The translations under genes were made by a program, and so were the position numbers. 38,157 nt of DNA from an uncultured Verrucomicrobiales bacterium (GTDB taxonomy: Bacteria; Verrucomicrobiota; Verrucomicrobiae; Limisphaerales; CANJSG01), in NCBI GenBank assembly GCA_946480965.1, contig CAMLMI010000006.1, positions 1 to 38,157 on the forward strand, written 5' to 3'. Below are positions 7,590-17,756 of this stretch, piece after piece. How positions within the stretch are numbered: the stretch's first letter is position 1; every line of letters starts with the position of its first letter. The notes beneath the pieces are model-generated. The model was not told the origin of the DNA and made no database searches. It saw nothing but the letters and a program-made list of their open reading frames with translations.

Positions 7590-8495
7590 TCACGGCTTGA
7601 GCTTATCGACCACCATCAGCACCAGCAGAACCGGCAGGTAGAGGATGGAGGCGAAGAACAGACCACGGGCGGACGAACTGGAAAGCTGGCGCGCGAAACG
7701 CATCGCCGTCCACAGCATGGCGAGCCCGGCCACGAGCGCGCCCACGAGATAGATCGGCCCGACGAGCTTCAAGGCCACCGGCGCGAGGCTTATCGGCAAA
7801 AGCCCCAAGGTGTGGCTCACCGCCTGGGCTCCGGTGCGGCGGCCGGAGAGATCGACGACGGGCAGCATGACGTAGCCGGCTTTCTGGTAGTCTTCACGAT
7901 ACAACCAGGCGATCGCGAGGAAGTGTGGCAACTGCCAGAAGAAGAGAATTGCGAAGAGCGCCCAGCCGCCTGCGGAGATGTCGTTGGTCGCCGCCGCCCA
8001 GCCCATCAGCGGAGGCAACGCCCCGGGAATGGCCCCGATGGCCGTGTTCAGCGTGGTGACGCGCTTGAGCGGGGTATAGACGAACAGATAGGTGAAGAGC
8101 GTGATGGCTCCGAGCAGCGCGGTCAGGGGATTGACCAGGGAAGCGAGCAGGACCAATCCAGCCACAGAAATGGAAGCTCCCAACAGGAGCACAGTTCGGG
8201 GATTCAGCTCGCCCGCAGGCAGCGGCCGGCTCGCGGTGCGTTCCATGCGAGCATCGTGTTCGCGCTCCAGATATTGGTTCAGGGCGGCCGCCCCTGAGGC
8301 GACCAGAGCCGTGCCCACCAGCGTGGCCACCAGCACATCCCAACGGGCCGCGCCGGAAGTTCCGAGGTAGTAGCCCACCACGGTGGTGAGCACCACGAGG
8401 AACGTCAGTCGCGCCTTGAAGAGATCCGCGAACAGCGCGGCGCTCCCGCGCTGGGCGGGAACGGCGGTCGCGATCGTGGGGGCGGACGCTTTCAT
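7590..8495 (-). CDS. ctaB: Protoheme IX farnesyltransferase (heme O synthase)
   Basis: A 301-residue UbiA-family membrane prenyltransferase that converts heme B to heme O with farnesyl diphosphate. The first Asp-rich motif is seen as NQYLEREHDARMERT (Asn73, Asp81), followed by SRPLPAG. The second is in YREDYQKAGYVMLPV. Eight or nine membrane helices are likely. The ATG at 8495 overlaps the ctaA stop (ATGA), so translation is coupled; the open frame runs further upstream through ctaA but that is not meaningful. With ctaA it supplies heme A for the oxidase encoded immediately downstream. Confidence 0.95.
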   Translation of the reverse strand: MKASAPTIATAVPAQRGSAALFADLFKARLTFLVVLTTVVGYYLGTSGAARWDVLVATLVGTALVASGAAALNQYLEREHDARMERTASRPLPAGELNPRTVLLLGASISVAGLVLLASLVNPLTALLGAITLFTYLFVYTPLKRVTTLNTAIGAIPGALPPLMGWAAATNDISAGGWALFAILFFWQLPHFLAIAWLYREDYQKAGYVMLPVVDLSGRRTGAQAVSHTLGLLPISLAPVALKLVGPIYLVGALVAGLAMLWTAMRFARQLSSSSARGLFFASILYLPVLLVLMVVDKLKP

Positions 8496-9577
8496 CGATT
8501 GGGGACACCGGACGGAATGGCCGCCGATGGGCTGCGGAGGTTTTCGGATTCGGAGGAAAGAATCAACCGAAACGATAGGACAGCGAAGAGTCCGCCGGTC
8601 ACGAGCGAGAATGCCCCGACCGCCATGTGCGCCGTGGCCACCGCTGCCAGCTTGCCGCTCCAGATCGTCGTTGCACCCAGCACGACTTGAACACCGATCA
8701 AAGCCAGCCAAACCCCGGCGAACTTCCGCAGCAGATGGCCTTTGGGCAGCACTCGACGCGCACGAAGGAAGCACGCAACCACCCAAGCCGTGATCGCGTA
8801 GGCCACGAAGCGATGGGCCATTTGCAGCCAGACCTGAAACGCGGTGATGTCGTTCAAATGCCCGAACGAATCGCGCTGCTGGTTGTATCTGAAGATGGCC
8901 TCAGAAGATGTGTCGGGCAGCAAGTTGCCGTAGGCCAAAGGAAAATCAGGAATCGCCAAACCCGCGTGCTGGTGACGCATGGTGGCTCCGAGCAACAACT
9001 GGACGAAGATCGCAGAGCAGCCGATCAACACCCAGGTCCGCAGTTTAACGGCTTCGGCACCCACTAACGGTCGCAAGCTTTGGATTCGCTGCCACAAGCC
9101 CGAAGTCATCAGGACCAGCACCCCGACCAACAGGAAGAACAACTGCGCCAATGCAGCATGGCAGACACCAAAGAGCACTCCGAACGTGGTGTTAGCCACA
9201 ACTTGGGCGTCCATTCGAACTCTCAAACCGCCCAGAATTCCCTGAAGCACCACGGCCACCACGGCGATGCAACCCAGCCTCTTTGCCGTGCTGGAAACCT
9301 TGGAAAAGCCGAGCCAGATCGCCAACGCGAAGGTCAACGCTCCGACCACGGTGCCTTTCAACCGATGGGAATGTTCCCAGAAAACCCCGCCCTGGCGCCA
9401 CTTCTCCCACGGCAAGGTGAACATGTTGTGACCGTAGCTCGTTGGCCAGTCCGGCACGGACATCCCCACGCCTTGGCTTGTCACCTCACCGCCGAGGCAG
9501 ATCAGCAGGAGCGTGGCTCCGGCCGTCACCCACGCGAGGCGATGGACGTTGCGCAAAGGATTGAGGTCGGTTTTCAA
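8492..9577 (-). CDS. ctaA: Heme A synthase (COX15/CtaA family)
   Basis: A 361-residue membrane protein that oxidises heme O to heme A. Eight membrane helices are expected. The conserved histidines of the two pseudo-symmetric halves are present: His69 and His71 in FWEHSHRLKG, His140 in GVCHAALAQ, His255 in QMAHRFVAY and His317 in ATAHMAVGA. The VPDWPTSYG loop and the IPDFPLAYG loop fit the family. The C-terminal 30 residues are polar and variable. It overlaps ctaB by 4 nt. Only 17 nt separate its start from the A-tract of the upstream terminator at 9595-9629, leaving little room for its own promoter. Confidence 0.95.
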   Translation of the reverse strand: MKTDLNPLRNVHRLAWVTAGATLLLICLGGEVTSQGVGMSVPDWPTSYGHNMFTLPWEKWRQGGVFWEHSHRLKGTVVGALTFALAIWLGFSKVSSTAKRLGCIAVVAVVLQGILGGLRVRMDAQVVANTTFGVLFGVCHAALAQLFFLLVGVLVLMTSGLWQRIQSLRPLVGAEAVKLRTWVLIGCSAIFVQLLLGATMRHQHAGLAIPDFPLAYGNLLPDTSSEAIFRYNQQRDSFGHLNDITAFQVWLQMAHRFVAYAITAWVVACFLRARRVLPKGHLLRKFAGVWLALIGVQVVLGATTIWSGKLAAVATAHMAVGAFSLVTGGLFAVLSFRLILSSESENLRSPSAAIPSGVPNR

Positions 9578-9594
9578 AAACAGGCTCCGCTCGG

Positions 9595-9629
9595 AAAAAA
9601 AGAGCCGTCAGCTTGCGGCCGACGGCTCT
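9595..9629 (-). terminator. Rho-independent terminator between cupredoxin gene and ctaA
   Basis: Read on the minus strand, a perfect 9-bp stem (AGAGCCGTC with GACGGCTCT) with an 11-nt loop is followed immediately by seven T residues (9595-9601). It lies 16 nt after the cupredoxin stop and only 17 nt before the ctaA start. Confidence 0.9.
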
Positions 9630-9645
9630 GGGAAACGTTCCAGAA

Positions 9646-10362
9646 TTACTGGGCCACCACGTCGAGCGTGAAGTTTTCCTTCGCGCCGCCGGCTTCCACG
9701 GTCACTTCCTTCACCACTCCCTCGGTCGTGCCGTGGGTTTTGCGGTGATAAACCACCAGCTGATACTTGCCGGCGGGCACGTCCTTGATGGTGAAGTTGC
9801 CGTCCTTGTCGGACACCGCGAAGTAGGGGTTGTCGAAGACGGCAACATAGGCGGTCATCCAGGGGTGGACATCGCACTTGAAGAGGATGGGGATCTCCGT
9901 CTTGTCGAAGACCATGTCGTTGACCTGGCCCTTGTTCGGCTGGCCGAAGTTCTTGCCCTTGTTGATCTTGGCCCGGGTGGAATTGACGTTGTGCAGCACC
10001 GCGTCGCTGTTCTTCACGGTGAAGGTCTGGCCCTTCATCACCCCGAGGGCGAAGGGGGTGTATTCACAGTCGATCTGGTCCAGGACCGGCTTGTCGGCCG
10101 GGGCGGTGAAGGTCTTGCCGTCGATGCCCGTGCCGGACTTGAGATAGACGAACACGTCGGCCAAGCCGTTGTCCGCGCCGACCACATACTGGCGGGCCGT
10201 GATGTTCAGCTTCTCCGGCTTCCCGCACACGATGTCCTTGGCCACGGCCGGTGGCGGCGGGGTGCCCTTGAGAGTGATCTTGCCGGTGATTTCAGCGGCG
10301 AAAACAGACTGGGTCGCGACGGTGGCGACAGCCAGCCCCAACCAAGTGGAGATCTTCTTCAT
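9646..10362 (-). CDS. Secreted cupredoxin-like copper protein with C-terminal carboxypeptidase-regulatory-like domain
   Basis: A 238-residue exported protein. A signal peptide (residues 1-22, ending in SVFAAE) precedes a cupredoxin-type domain. Candidate type 1 copper ligands are His124 (AVLHNVN), Cys163, His166 and Met169 (FKCDVHPWM). The last 60 residues (FAVSDKDGNFTIKDVPAGKYQLVVYHRKTHG) look like a small carboxypeptidase-regulatory beta-sandwich. Similar proteins are often labelled methylamine utilization or plastocyanin-like, without proof. Its place just upstream of the oxidase genes suggests a periplasmic electron carrier or copper protein serving respiration, which is inference. It has its own terminator and a candidate promoter at 10391-10418. 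Confidence 0.82.
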   Translation of the reverse strand: MKKISTWLGLAVATVATQSVFAAEITGKITLKGTPPPPAVAKDIVCGKPEKLNITARQYVVGADNGLADVFVYLKSGTGIDGKTFTAPADKPVLDQIDCEYTPFALGVMKGQTFTVKNSDAVLHNVNSTRAKINKGKNFGQPNKGQVNDMVFDKTEIPILFKCDVHPWMTAYVAVFDNPYFAVSDKDGNFTIKDVPAGKYQLVVYHRKTHGTTEGVVKEVTVEAGGAKENFTLDVVAQ

Positions 10363-10390
10363 GATTCGGATTTCGGTTAACAGCTCGCAG

Positions 10391-10441
10391 AACCTAGCGA
10401 AGCCAATCGACCCCGCAAGTCCTTTGTGAAAATTTTCACAA
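10391..10441 (-). promoter_or_regulatory. Candidate promoter and 18-bp palindromic operator upstream of cupredoxin gene
   Basis: A perfect 18-bp palindrome, TTGTGAAAATTTTCACAA, lies at 10424-10441 in the divergent space between the cupredoxin gene (minus) and the AONS-like gene (plus). On the minus strand it sits just upstream of a weak -35 (TTGCGG, 10413-10418) and -10 (TAGGTT, 10391-10396) with 16-bp spacing. Its AT-rich core contrasts with the GC-rich surroundings. The symmetry suggests a dimeric regulator site; the promoter boxes themselves are weak matches. Confidence 0.5.
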
Positions 10442-10586
10442 GCGCGACTGAGGCATTGGACTGGCCCGGTTTTCGGTTCATTCGACGTGATTCCCGGGTT
10501 TCACCCGATCGGGTGGGCCGAGGCGGCGCCAAGGACGCGCGCGGGCAACTTCCCTTCGCTCCGGCTTCGTGCTTGGATGCGGCGCG

Positions 10587-11693
10587 ATGTTGGAACTGCC
10601 CTCTGCGATCCGGCCCGATGGGCGAGTGCATGTCCGGTCCCGGGGGCGACGCCTGCTCTTTTTCGGGGGCTGCGACTACTTCCGTCTCTCCAGCCATCCG
10701 GCCGTGCTCGAAGCGGCGGCGCAGACGCTGGCTTTGGGCGGGCTGAACGTGGCCGCTTCGCGCATGACCACGGGCAACCACCCGGTCTATGAGCGGCTGG
10801 AACGGAGCTTGGCCCGCCATTTCCGGGCCGAAACCGCCGTTCTCGCCTCCTCCGGCTACGCCACGGCGTTGCTGGTGGCCCAAGCCTTGGCCGGAAGCGT
10901 CACCCACGTGCTGCTCGACGAGAAGGCCCATGGCTGTCTCCGCGACGCCGCTCAATGGCTGAACCTGCCCACGCACCTCTTCCGGCACCGCGACGCGGAG
11001 GATCTGCAGACGCGCCTCGCCCAACTACCTACCACCGCGCAACCGCTGGTGGCCACGGACGGGATGTTCGCGGCGGATGGTGCCCTCGCCCCGTTGCCGG
11101 AACTGCAAGCCGTGTTGCCGAAGAACGCCTGGCTCTGGATCGACGATTCCCACGGAGCCGGGGCTCTGGGAAACCACGGCCGGGGAACCTTGGAAGAGCT
11201 GGGATTCGTCCCGGCTGGATCGTCTCGCCGCCTGGTCCGCACGCTGACTTTGAGCAAGGCCCTGGGCTGCTACGGCGGCGCGGTGCTCTGCTCCCGCCCG
11301 TTGCGGAATCGAATCGTGGAGCGGAGCCGCTGCTTCACCGGCAACACCCCCCTGCCTCCGCTCTGCGCCGCCGCCGCGCTCACGGCCATCGATCTGTTGC
11401 GCCGCGACAAGACCCTGCGCCGTCGGCTGCGGGACAACACCGCGCGGCTGCGGTCCGCTCTGGCGGCCGAAGGCTGGCCCGTGGCGGACTCGCCGTCCCC
11501 CGTTCTGGCCCTGACCACAAACTCCGTGTCCGCCACGGAAAGACTCCGGCGGCGGATGCTCAAGGCAGGGATTTTCCCCAGCTTCATCCGGTATCCCGGC
11601 GGCCCACGGGGAGGCTTTCTGCGCCTGGCCGTTTCCAGCGAACACCGCGCGGAGGAGATCGATCGGCTCGTCCACAGCCTGCGCCGGGACTGA
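10587..11693 (+). CDS. Alpha-oxoamine synthase, 8-amino-7-oxononanoate synthase (BioF)-like
   Basis: A 368-residue fold-type I PLP enzyme of the AONS/KBL family, which condenses an amino acid with an acyl-CoA or acyl-ACP and releases CO2. Visible family features are [15 protein letters not shown] (residues 58-72), the cofactor motif IDDSHGAG (Asp187, His189) and the PLP lysine Lys224 in [11 protein letters not shown]. The ATG at 10587 gives the usual N-terminus; an upstream in-frame GTG at 10569 is less likely. No other biotin genes lie nearby, so BioF is only the best guess. The next gene guaB starts 59 nt downstream. Confidence 0.82.
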   Translation: MLELPSAIRPDGRVHVRSRGRRLLFFGGCDYFRLSSHPAVLEAAAQTLALGGLNVAASRMTTGNHPVYERLERSLARHFRAETAVLASSGYATALLVAQALAGSVTHVLLDEKAHGCLRDAAQWLNLPTHLFRHRDAEDLQTRLAQLPTTAQPLVATDGMFAADGALAPLPELQAVLPKNAWLWIDDSHGAGALGNHGRGTLEELGFVPAGSSRRLVRTLTLSKALGCYGGAVLCSRPLRNRIVERSRCFTGNTPLPPLCAAAALTAIDLLRRDKTLRRRLRDNTARLRSALAAEGWPVADSPSPVLALTTNSVSATERLRRRMLKAGIFPSFIRYPGGPRGGFLRLAVSSEHRAEEIDRLVHSLRRD

Positions 11694-11752
11694 GCGACGG
11701 CACCGGAGATTTCCCCCCTTGCCTCCGACAGGACGCGCTCCCAAGATTTCGC

Positions 11753-13318
11753 ATGGCAGCGACCTCGAAAGCGAACGCAGTTGATTCCGACTTCTACCTG
11801 AACGCCGACGCGTTCTTCCCCGCCCACCGGGCCACCGCCCTGACCTACGACGACGTCACGCTGGCCACGCAGTATTCCGAAGTCCTTCCGCGCGACACCC
11901 AGCTCGATACCAGGCTCGCCGAGGGCCTGGAGCTGAACATTCCCGTCATCTCGGCCGACATGGACACCGTCACCGAGTCCCGCATGGCCATCGCCATGGC
12001 GCTGAACGGCGCGCTCGGCCTGATCCACTACAACATGCCGGAGCGGGAACAGCTCTCCGAGGTCAGCCGCGTGAAGAACCACGTCCACGGCCTGATCCAG
12101 GACCCGATCAAGGTCGCGCCCGACCAGCTGCTCGGCGACGTGCTGGAGATGGTGGAGAAGCGCAAATTCGAGTTCCGCACGTTCCCGGTGGTGGATGAGC
12201 AGGGCAAGCTGCTCGGCTTGTTGCCCGGCCACGTGGTCAAGGCCCGCTACGCCAAACGGAAGGTCGCCGAAGCGCTCACCCCACGCGATCAGATCCACAC
12301 CATCCGCAAGAAAGACCTCGGCTCCAGCCCCATTGCCAAAGCGGACAAGTTCTTCACCGACCACCCTGGCATCCACAAGCTGCTGGTCGTTGATGACCAG
12401 GACCGGCTGCACGGGCTCTTCACGATGAGCGACGTGGAGCGGATCACCCAGGAGAAGCGGGCCCAGTTCAAGCCGGCGCGCGATTCGAAGTTCCGCCTGC
12501 TCTGCGGCGCCGCTCTGTCCGCCACGCGCAACGCCTTCGGTGAACTCGACCGCGACCGGATCCTCGCGCATCTCGGCGGCTTGGTGGAACGCGGCGTCGA
12601 TGTCGTGGCCGTCTCCACCGCGCACGGGTTCACCAAGGGCGTGGGCGACACGGTGAAGATGATCCGCGACGCCTATCCCAATCTCCCGATCATCGCGGGC
12701 AACGTGACCAGCGCGGCCGGCGTGGAGTTCCTAGCCGATGCGGGCGCGAGCGCCATCAAGGTCGGACAAGGCCCCGGTTCCATCTGCACCACGCGCGTCG
12801 TCGCCGGCGTCGGCATCCCGCAGCTCACTGCGCTCTACGTCTGCTCCAAGGCGGCCACGAAGAAGGGCGTGTCCATCATCGCCGACGGCGGCATCACCAA
12901 GTCCGGCGACGTCGTCAAAGCGCTGACCTTGTCCCACGCCGTCATCTGCGGCGGCATGTTGGCCGGGTGCCCCGAGGCTCCGGGCCAGATCATGGAGATC
13001 GGCGGCAAGATGTATAAACAGTATCGCGGCATGGGCAGCATCGCCGCGATGAAGGCCGGCTCCGCCGCGCGTTACGGCCACAGCAAGGACGCCACCCAGA
13101 AAGTCGCGGCCGAAGGCGTGGAGGCCTTGAAGGAAGTGTCCGCCCCCGTGGACACCGTGCTGACCCAGATGATCGGCGGCATCCAGAGCGGCATGGGCTA
13201 CCTCGGTTCGGCGAACCTGGCGCAGCTGCGGGAGAAGGCCCGCTACATCCGCGTCAGCCCCGCCGGCATGCGCGAAGCCGCGCCGCACGATGTCGTGGAG
13301 GTCAAGGCGAGCGCGTAA
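11753..13318 (+). CDS. guaB: IMP dehydrogenase
   Basis: A 521-residue enzyme for the first committed step of GMP synthesis, oxidising IMP to XMP with NAD. The TIM barrel begins at ALTYDDVTL, is interrupted by a CBS pair (about residues 115-235) and resumes at [11 protein letters not shown]. The catalytic loop GPGSICTTR holds Cys345, and the flap Arg-Tyr pair is seen in SAARYGH. The C-terminal [17 protein letters not shown] is typical of IMPDH and argues against GMP reductase. Odd: the segment usually reading DSSHG or DTAHG is VSTAHGF, so the conserved Asp is Ser288; also GLIHYNM and CGGMLAG deviate from usual GIIHKNM and GSLLAG. The start at 11753 gives normal length; the open frame extends far upstream through the neighbouring gene. 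Confidence 0.92.
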   Translation: MAATSKANAVDSDFYLNADAFFPAHRATALTYDDVTLATQYSEVLPRDTQLDTRLAEGLELNIPVISADMDTVTESRMAIAMALNGALGLIHYNMPEREQLSEVSRVKNHVHGLIQDPIKVAPDQLLGDVLEMVEKRKFEFRTFPVVDEQGKLLGLLPGHVVKARYAKRKVAEALTPRDQIHTIRKKDLGSSPIAKADKFFTDHPGIHKLLVVDDQDRLHGLFTMSDVERITQEKRAQFKPARDSKFRLLCGAALSATRNAFGELDRDRILAHLGGLVERGVDVVAVSTAHGFTKGVGDTVKMIRDAYPNLPIIAGNVTSAAGVEFLADAGASAIKVGQGPGSICTTRVVAGVGIPQLTALYVCSKAATKKGVSIIADGGITKSGDVVKALTLSHAVICGGMLAGCPEAPGQIMEIGGKMYKQYRGMGSIAAMKAGSAARYGHSKDATQKVAAEGVEALKEVSAPVDTVLTQMIGGIQSGMGYLGSANLAQLREKARYIRVSPAGMREAAPHDVVEVKASA

Positions 13319-13338
13319 GACACCGCCTTGGCAAGTCC

Positions 13339-13349
13339 GTGTCGGACAC
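13339..13349. promoter_or_regulatory. Small palindrome upstream of DUF433/DUF5615 pair
   Basis: GTGTCGGACAC is a perfect inverted repeat around a central G, 16 nt before the start of the DUF433 gene. Toxin-antitoxin operons are often repressed by antitoxin binding to such a site. The match is short, so this is only a candidate. Confidence 0.35.
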
Positions 13350-13364
13350 ATATCGTCATACAGC

Positions 13365-13607
13365 ATGAAAACGAACGAGAACCTCCTCTCCCGGATCACG
13401 GTGGACCCGTTGGTCTGCCACGGGAAACCTTGCGTTCGTGGCCTGCGTTATCCGGTCGAAGTCTTACTCGAATATCTGGCAGGCGGCGATTCCGTGGAGG
13501 ATCTACTGGCCGAGTTCCCGGACCTCGAACGGGAAGACATCCTGGCCTGCCATGAGTTTTCCCGTCGGATGCTGGCCAACAAGACCGCCCACCTGACGCT
13601 GGCATGA
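13365..13607 (+). CDS. DUF433 family antitoxin-like protein
   Basis: An 80-residue protein of the DUF433 family: the core ITVDPLVCHGKPCVRGLRYPVEVLLEYLAGG (about residues 11-41) is the family signature, followed by an acidic helix-turn-helix-like segment VEDLLAEFPDLEREDILACHEF. Proteins of this type pair with PIN-like DUF5615 toxins, and here the stop overlaps the DUF5615 start (ATGA). A role as antitoxin and autorepressor follows from that pairing and is not shown by the sequence. The start at 13365 is chosen because the family begins only about ten residues before the ITVDP motif. Confidence 0.85.
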   Translation: MKTNENLLSRITVDPLVCHGKPCVRGLRYPVEVLLEYLAGGDSVEDLLAEFPDLEREDILACHEFSRRMLANKTAHLTLA

Positions 13608-13957
13608 GGTTCATCGTGGACGCGCACTTGCCACTGGGCCTGTGCCGGGCCTTGGCGCTGCGCGGCCATGATGCGATCCACACCTCCGATCTTCCCAGCC
13701 GCAACGCCACCCCGGACCGCGACCTCAACCGCATTTCTTTGGACGAGCAACGGATCGTCGTGTCCAAGGATTCGGACTTCTTCTACTCCCATCTGCTCCA
13801 AGGCCGTCCTTGGAAACTACTGCTCGTCCGCACGGGCAACATTTCCACCCGCGACCTGCGCGAACTGTTGGAGCGAAACCTTCCCGCCATTGAAGCTGCG
13901 CTTGAAGCCCATTCGCTGGTCGAGCTCGACCGCTCCGACGTGAGACCGGTCCTCTGA
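13604..13957 (+). CDS. DUF5615 PIN-like toxin
   Basis: A 117-residue protein with the PIN-like fold of DUF5615. Acidic residues expected for metal binding are visible: Asp6 in FIVDAHLP, Asp29 in HTSDLP, and Asp56/Asp58 in VVSKDSDFF. The middle and end (KLLLVRTGNISTRDLRELLERNLPAIEAAL) match the family. It overlaps the DUF433 gene by 4 nt and ends just before the repeat-rich space at 13958-14138. By analogy it may be a ribonuclease toxin held in check by the DUF433 partner; no direct evidence of activity is visible. Confidence 0.85.
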   Translation: MRFIVDAHLPLGLCRALALRGHDAIHTSDLPSRNATPDRDLNRISLDEQRIVVSKDSDFFYSHLLQGRPWKLLLVRTGNISTRDLRELLERNLPAIEAALEAHSLVELDRSDVRPVL

Positions 13958-13980
13958 GCAGGAGCGATGCGGCGGAACGA

Positions 13981-14128
13981 AGAGCGGACGGTCACGTCCG
14001 CGAAGCCAGCCTCAGTTCACGAAGCAGCGCAAACGCGGAAGATGTCCCCATAGGACTTGGGGCGACAGCATCCAAGATCGATCCTTGTCTTCCATTGGAC
14101 GCGGACTCGCGGACGTGACCGGCGCGCT
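13981..14128. repeat. Two inverted copies of a REP-like element (GCGGACGTGACCGTCCGC family)
   Basis: Copy 1 (13981-14005) reads in reverse and copy 2 (14106-14128) forward, placed head to head in the convergent space between the DUF5615 gene and pyrG. Copy 1 forms a 6-bp hairpin GCGGAC/GTCCGC with a 6-nt loop; copy 2 has a degenerate right arm. A third copy lies at 29085-29108. The arrangement resembles REP doublets at gene ends. Confidence 0.75.
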
Positions 14129-14138
14129 CCTAAAAGCC

Positions 14139-15836
<1,698 letters not shown>

Positions 15837-15897
15837 GACAGCCGATTTCGGGACACCGAGGTCGGGAAGGAGGACGAGAACGAGAAGGATTCTGCGG

Positions 15898-16728
15898 TCA
15901 GCCCGCGGAGCGCCGCGCCTCCACCGCCGACAGCAGCTTCTCGAACTCCCGCTGCGGCAGTTTGACCGACCCGATCAACGGCCGGTTCTTGCTCATGCCG
16001 TGGCAGTCGGAACCGCCGGTCACGAGCAGGTTGTGCCGGTCCGCGATCTGGAGGTAGTGCTCCGCCGTCGAACCGGTGTGCTTGCTGTGGAAACACTCGA
16101 TGCCATCGATGCCGACTTGGACCAGATGCGGGATGATCTCGTCGCCCCGGTTCAGCGCCGGATGAGCCAGCACGGCCAAGCCGCCCGCGCCGTGAATCAG
16201 CCGGATGGCGTCCTCGGCCGACATCTTGAACTTGGGCACCCAGGCCGGTTTGCCCTTCTTGAGGAAACGGTCGAACGCCTCGTCCAACCCCGAGCAATAG
16301 CCTTCCTGCACCAAGGCGCGGCCCACGTGCGGCCGACCGGGCGCGCGGCAATTGGCCAACTTGAAGACCGTCTCTGCCTTGAGCGGGATGTTCTTCTCGT
16401 TCAACCGCGCCACCATCTCGCGGATGCGTTCCTGGCGCACGTCCTGGAACTTCGCCATCTCGACCAGCAGCCGTTCGTTCCGCGCGTCGATGAACAGGCC
16501 GAGGATGTGGACCTCCCAGCCGTCGATCTCCGCCGTCAGCTCCGTGCCGGGCACGAAGGTGATGCCCAGCCCCCGGCAAGCGGCGGCCATCCGTTCGCAG
16601 CCCTCCACCGTGTCGTGGTCCGTCAACGCCATCGCGCACAGCCCCACCCGCTGGCCATGCCCGGCCAGTTCCTCCGGGGTGTAGGTGCCGTCGGAGAAAT
16701 TGGTGTGGAGATGCAGGTCGGCGAACAC
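15898..16728 (-). CDS. PHP-domain phosphoesterase (RNase AM/YciV-like)
   Basis: A 276-residue metal-dependent phosphoesterase of the PHP family. Metal ligands are visible in the usual order: His6 and His8 in DLHLHTNFSDG, Asp13, His38 in LTDHDTVEG, Glu63 in PGTELTAE, His74 in WEVHILG, then LAHPAL and GGSDCHG near the C-terminus. The layout matches the YciV/TrpH group, which removes nucleotides from 5' ends of RNA or hydrolyses 3',5'-nucleoside bisphosphates; which substrate applies here cannot be told. It begins 15 nt after the nusB stop, so the two are probably cotranscribed and may both touch RNA metabolism. Confidence 0.88.
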   Translation of the reverse strand: MFADLHLHTNFSDGTYTPEELAGHGQRVGLCAMALTDHDTVEGCERMAAACRGLGITFVPGTELTAEIDGWEVHILGLFIDARNERLLVEMAKFQDVRQERIREMVARLNEKNIPLKAETVFKLANCRAPGRPHVGRALVQEGYCSGLDEAFDRFLKKGKPAWVPKFKMSAEDAIRLIHGAGGLAVLAHPALNRGDEIIPHLVQVGIDGIECFHSKHTGSTAEHYLQIADRHNLLVTGGSDCHGMSKNRPLIGSVKLPQREFEKLLSAVEARRSAG

Positions 16729-16743
16729 TGGGGCTTTCGGGCG

Positions 16744-17247
16744 TTAGAGGGCTTCCCGGGCGGAACGCATCAGCTCGCTCTTCACCTTGTCGAGGATGCC
16801 GTTGACGAACTTTCCGCTGTCGTCGGTGGAGAACTTCTTCGCGATGTCCACCGCCTCGTTGATGCTGACCACGGGCGGGATGTCCTCGCGGTGGAGCATC
16901 TCGTAGATGGCCAGGCGCAGGATGTTGCGGTCCACCACGGCCAACCGGTGGATGTCCCAGTTCTTGGCCACCTTGCGGATCCACTCGTCGCTCTCGTTGC
17001 GGTGCTCGATGGCGCCCCGGATCAAGGGTTCGGAGAAGAGCCGGAGCTCGGCCTCGGCGGCGGTGGGCGGCGGGAGTTCGATCTTCTCGCCGTAGGTGGC
17101 CTTGTTCTCCTTTTCCACGGCCAAAGCGGCCCGGCGCTGCGAATCCCAGAAAGCGTCCAGCGCCTCGCCGAGGTTCTCGGAGGGGTTCACATCATACTGG
17201 AACAGAAATTGGACAGCCCGTTCCCGGGCCTCGCGTCGCATTCCCAT
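16744..17247 (-). CDS. nusB: Transcription antitermination factor NusB
   Basis: A 167-residue all-helical protein that joins the rRNA antitermination complex with NusE by binding boxA RNA. Family features are MRREARERAVQFLFQYDV at the N-terminus and the C-terminal WDIHRLAVVDRNILRLAIYEML with PVVSINEAVDIAKKFSTDDSGKFVNGILDKV. A polar insertion around residues 40-65 makes it somewhat longer than E. coli NusB. It is the first gene of a likely nusB-PHP unit. In many bacteria nusB adjoins ribH; that is not seen here. Confidence 0.95.
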   Translation of the reverse strand: MGMRREARERAVQFLFQYDVNPSENLGEALDAFWDSQRRAALAVEKENKATYGEKIELPPPTAAEAELRLFSEPLIRGAIEHRNESDEWIRKVAKNWDIHRLAVVDRNILRLAIYEMLHREDIPPVVSINEAVDIAKKFSTDDSGKFVNGILDKVKSELMRSAREAL

Positions 17248-17390
17248 GCGACGAACATGTCACAAGCCCCGGCGGTTAGGTAAAGGAATTTGCCGGGAAT
17301 CCCAAAGCCGCAGGCTTGTAGGACTCCATTGAAGCCCATCAGACCCGCACGAGCCTAACTGGCTCGCGAATCCAACCCGACCAGCGGCTC

Positions 17391-17666
17391 CTAGGCGCTC
17401 AACTTGCGCCGCGCGTAGAATCCGAACGCCACCGCCGTCGCAACGAACAAACCGATATCAACGCTCCCGACAGGCAAATCCACCCAGATCATCTCCCTGG
17501 TAGGAAAATCGAATTCACGGTCGTAGTAGATGCCCGGCTGATAATCTTGAGCGGCGACCGCAACCGTAAAATCAGCCCAGCCGCCTGCGTGACTGGATCG
17601 CAAAGGAAATGCCGCAGAGAGAAGAAATAACCCCGCCAACGCGAAGAAGGACAGTTTGGCGACCAT
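17391..17666 (-). CDS. Small exported membrane protein, unknown
   Basis: A 91-residue protein with a signal peptide (residues 4-27, ending around RSSHAGG), a short polar middle, and a C-terminal hydrophobic helix ending in ARRKLSA. The tail, VDLPVGSVDIGLFVATAVAFGFYARRK, has the general shape of a sorting signal (short motif, one helix, basic end) but does not match PEP-CTERM. I do not recognise a family. Codon choice and GC are somewhat lower than in neighbours. It stands alone between nusB and the glyA fusion. Confidence 0.6.
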   Translation of the reverse strand: MVAKLSFFALAGLFLLSAAFPLRSSHAGGWADFTVAVAAQDYQPGIYYDREFDFPTREMIWVDLPVGSVDIGLFVATAVAFGFYARRKLSA

Positions 17667-17756
17667 GGTCTTTAAGATTTAGCAACCAGCCAGTGTTCGA
17701 TCAAGGCACCGGAACCTAGTTTGCGCGATTCGCCCAACTCCTCATCCCCAAAACAC

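Noticed and set aside
17325..17375. Possible terminator after the 17391-17666 gene (CGAGCC/GGCTCG hairpin)
   Set aside because: Only 6 bp with no T run on the minus strand; too weak to annotate.
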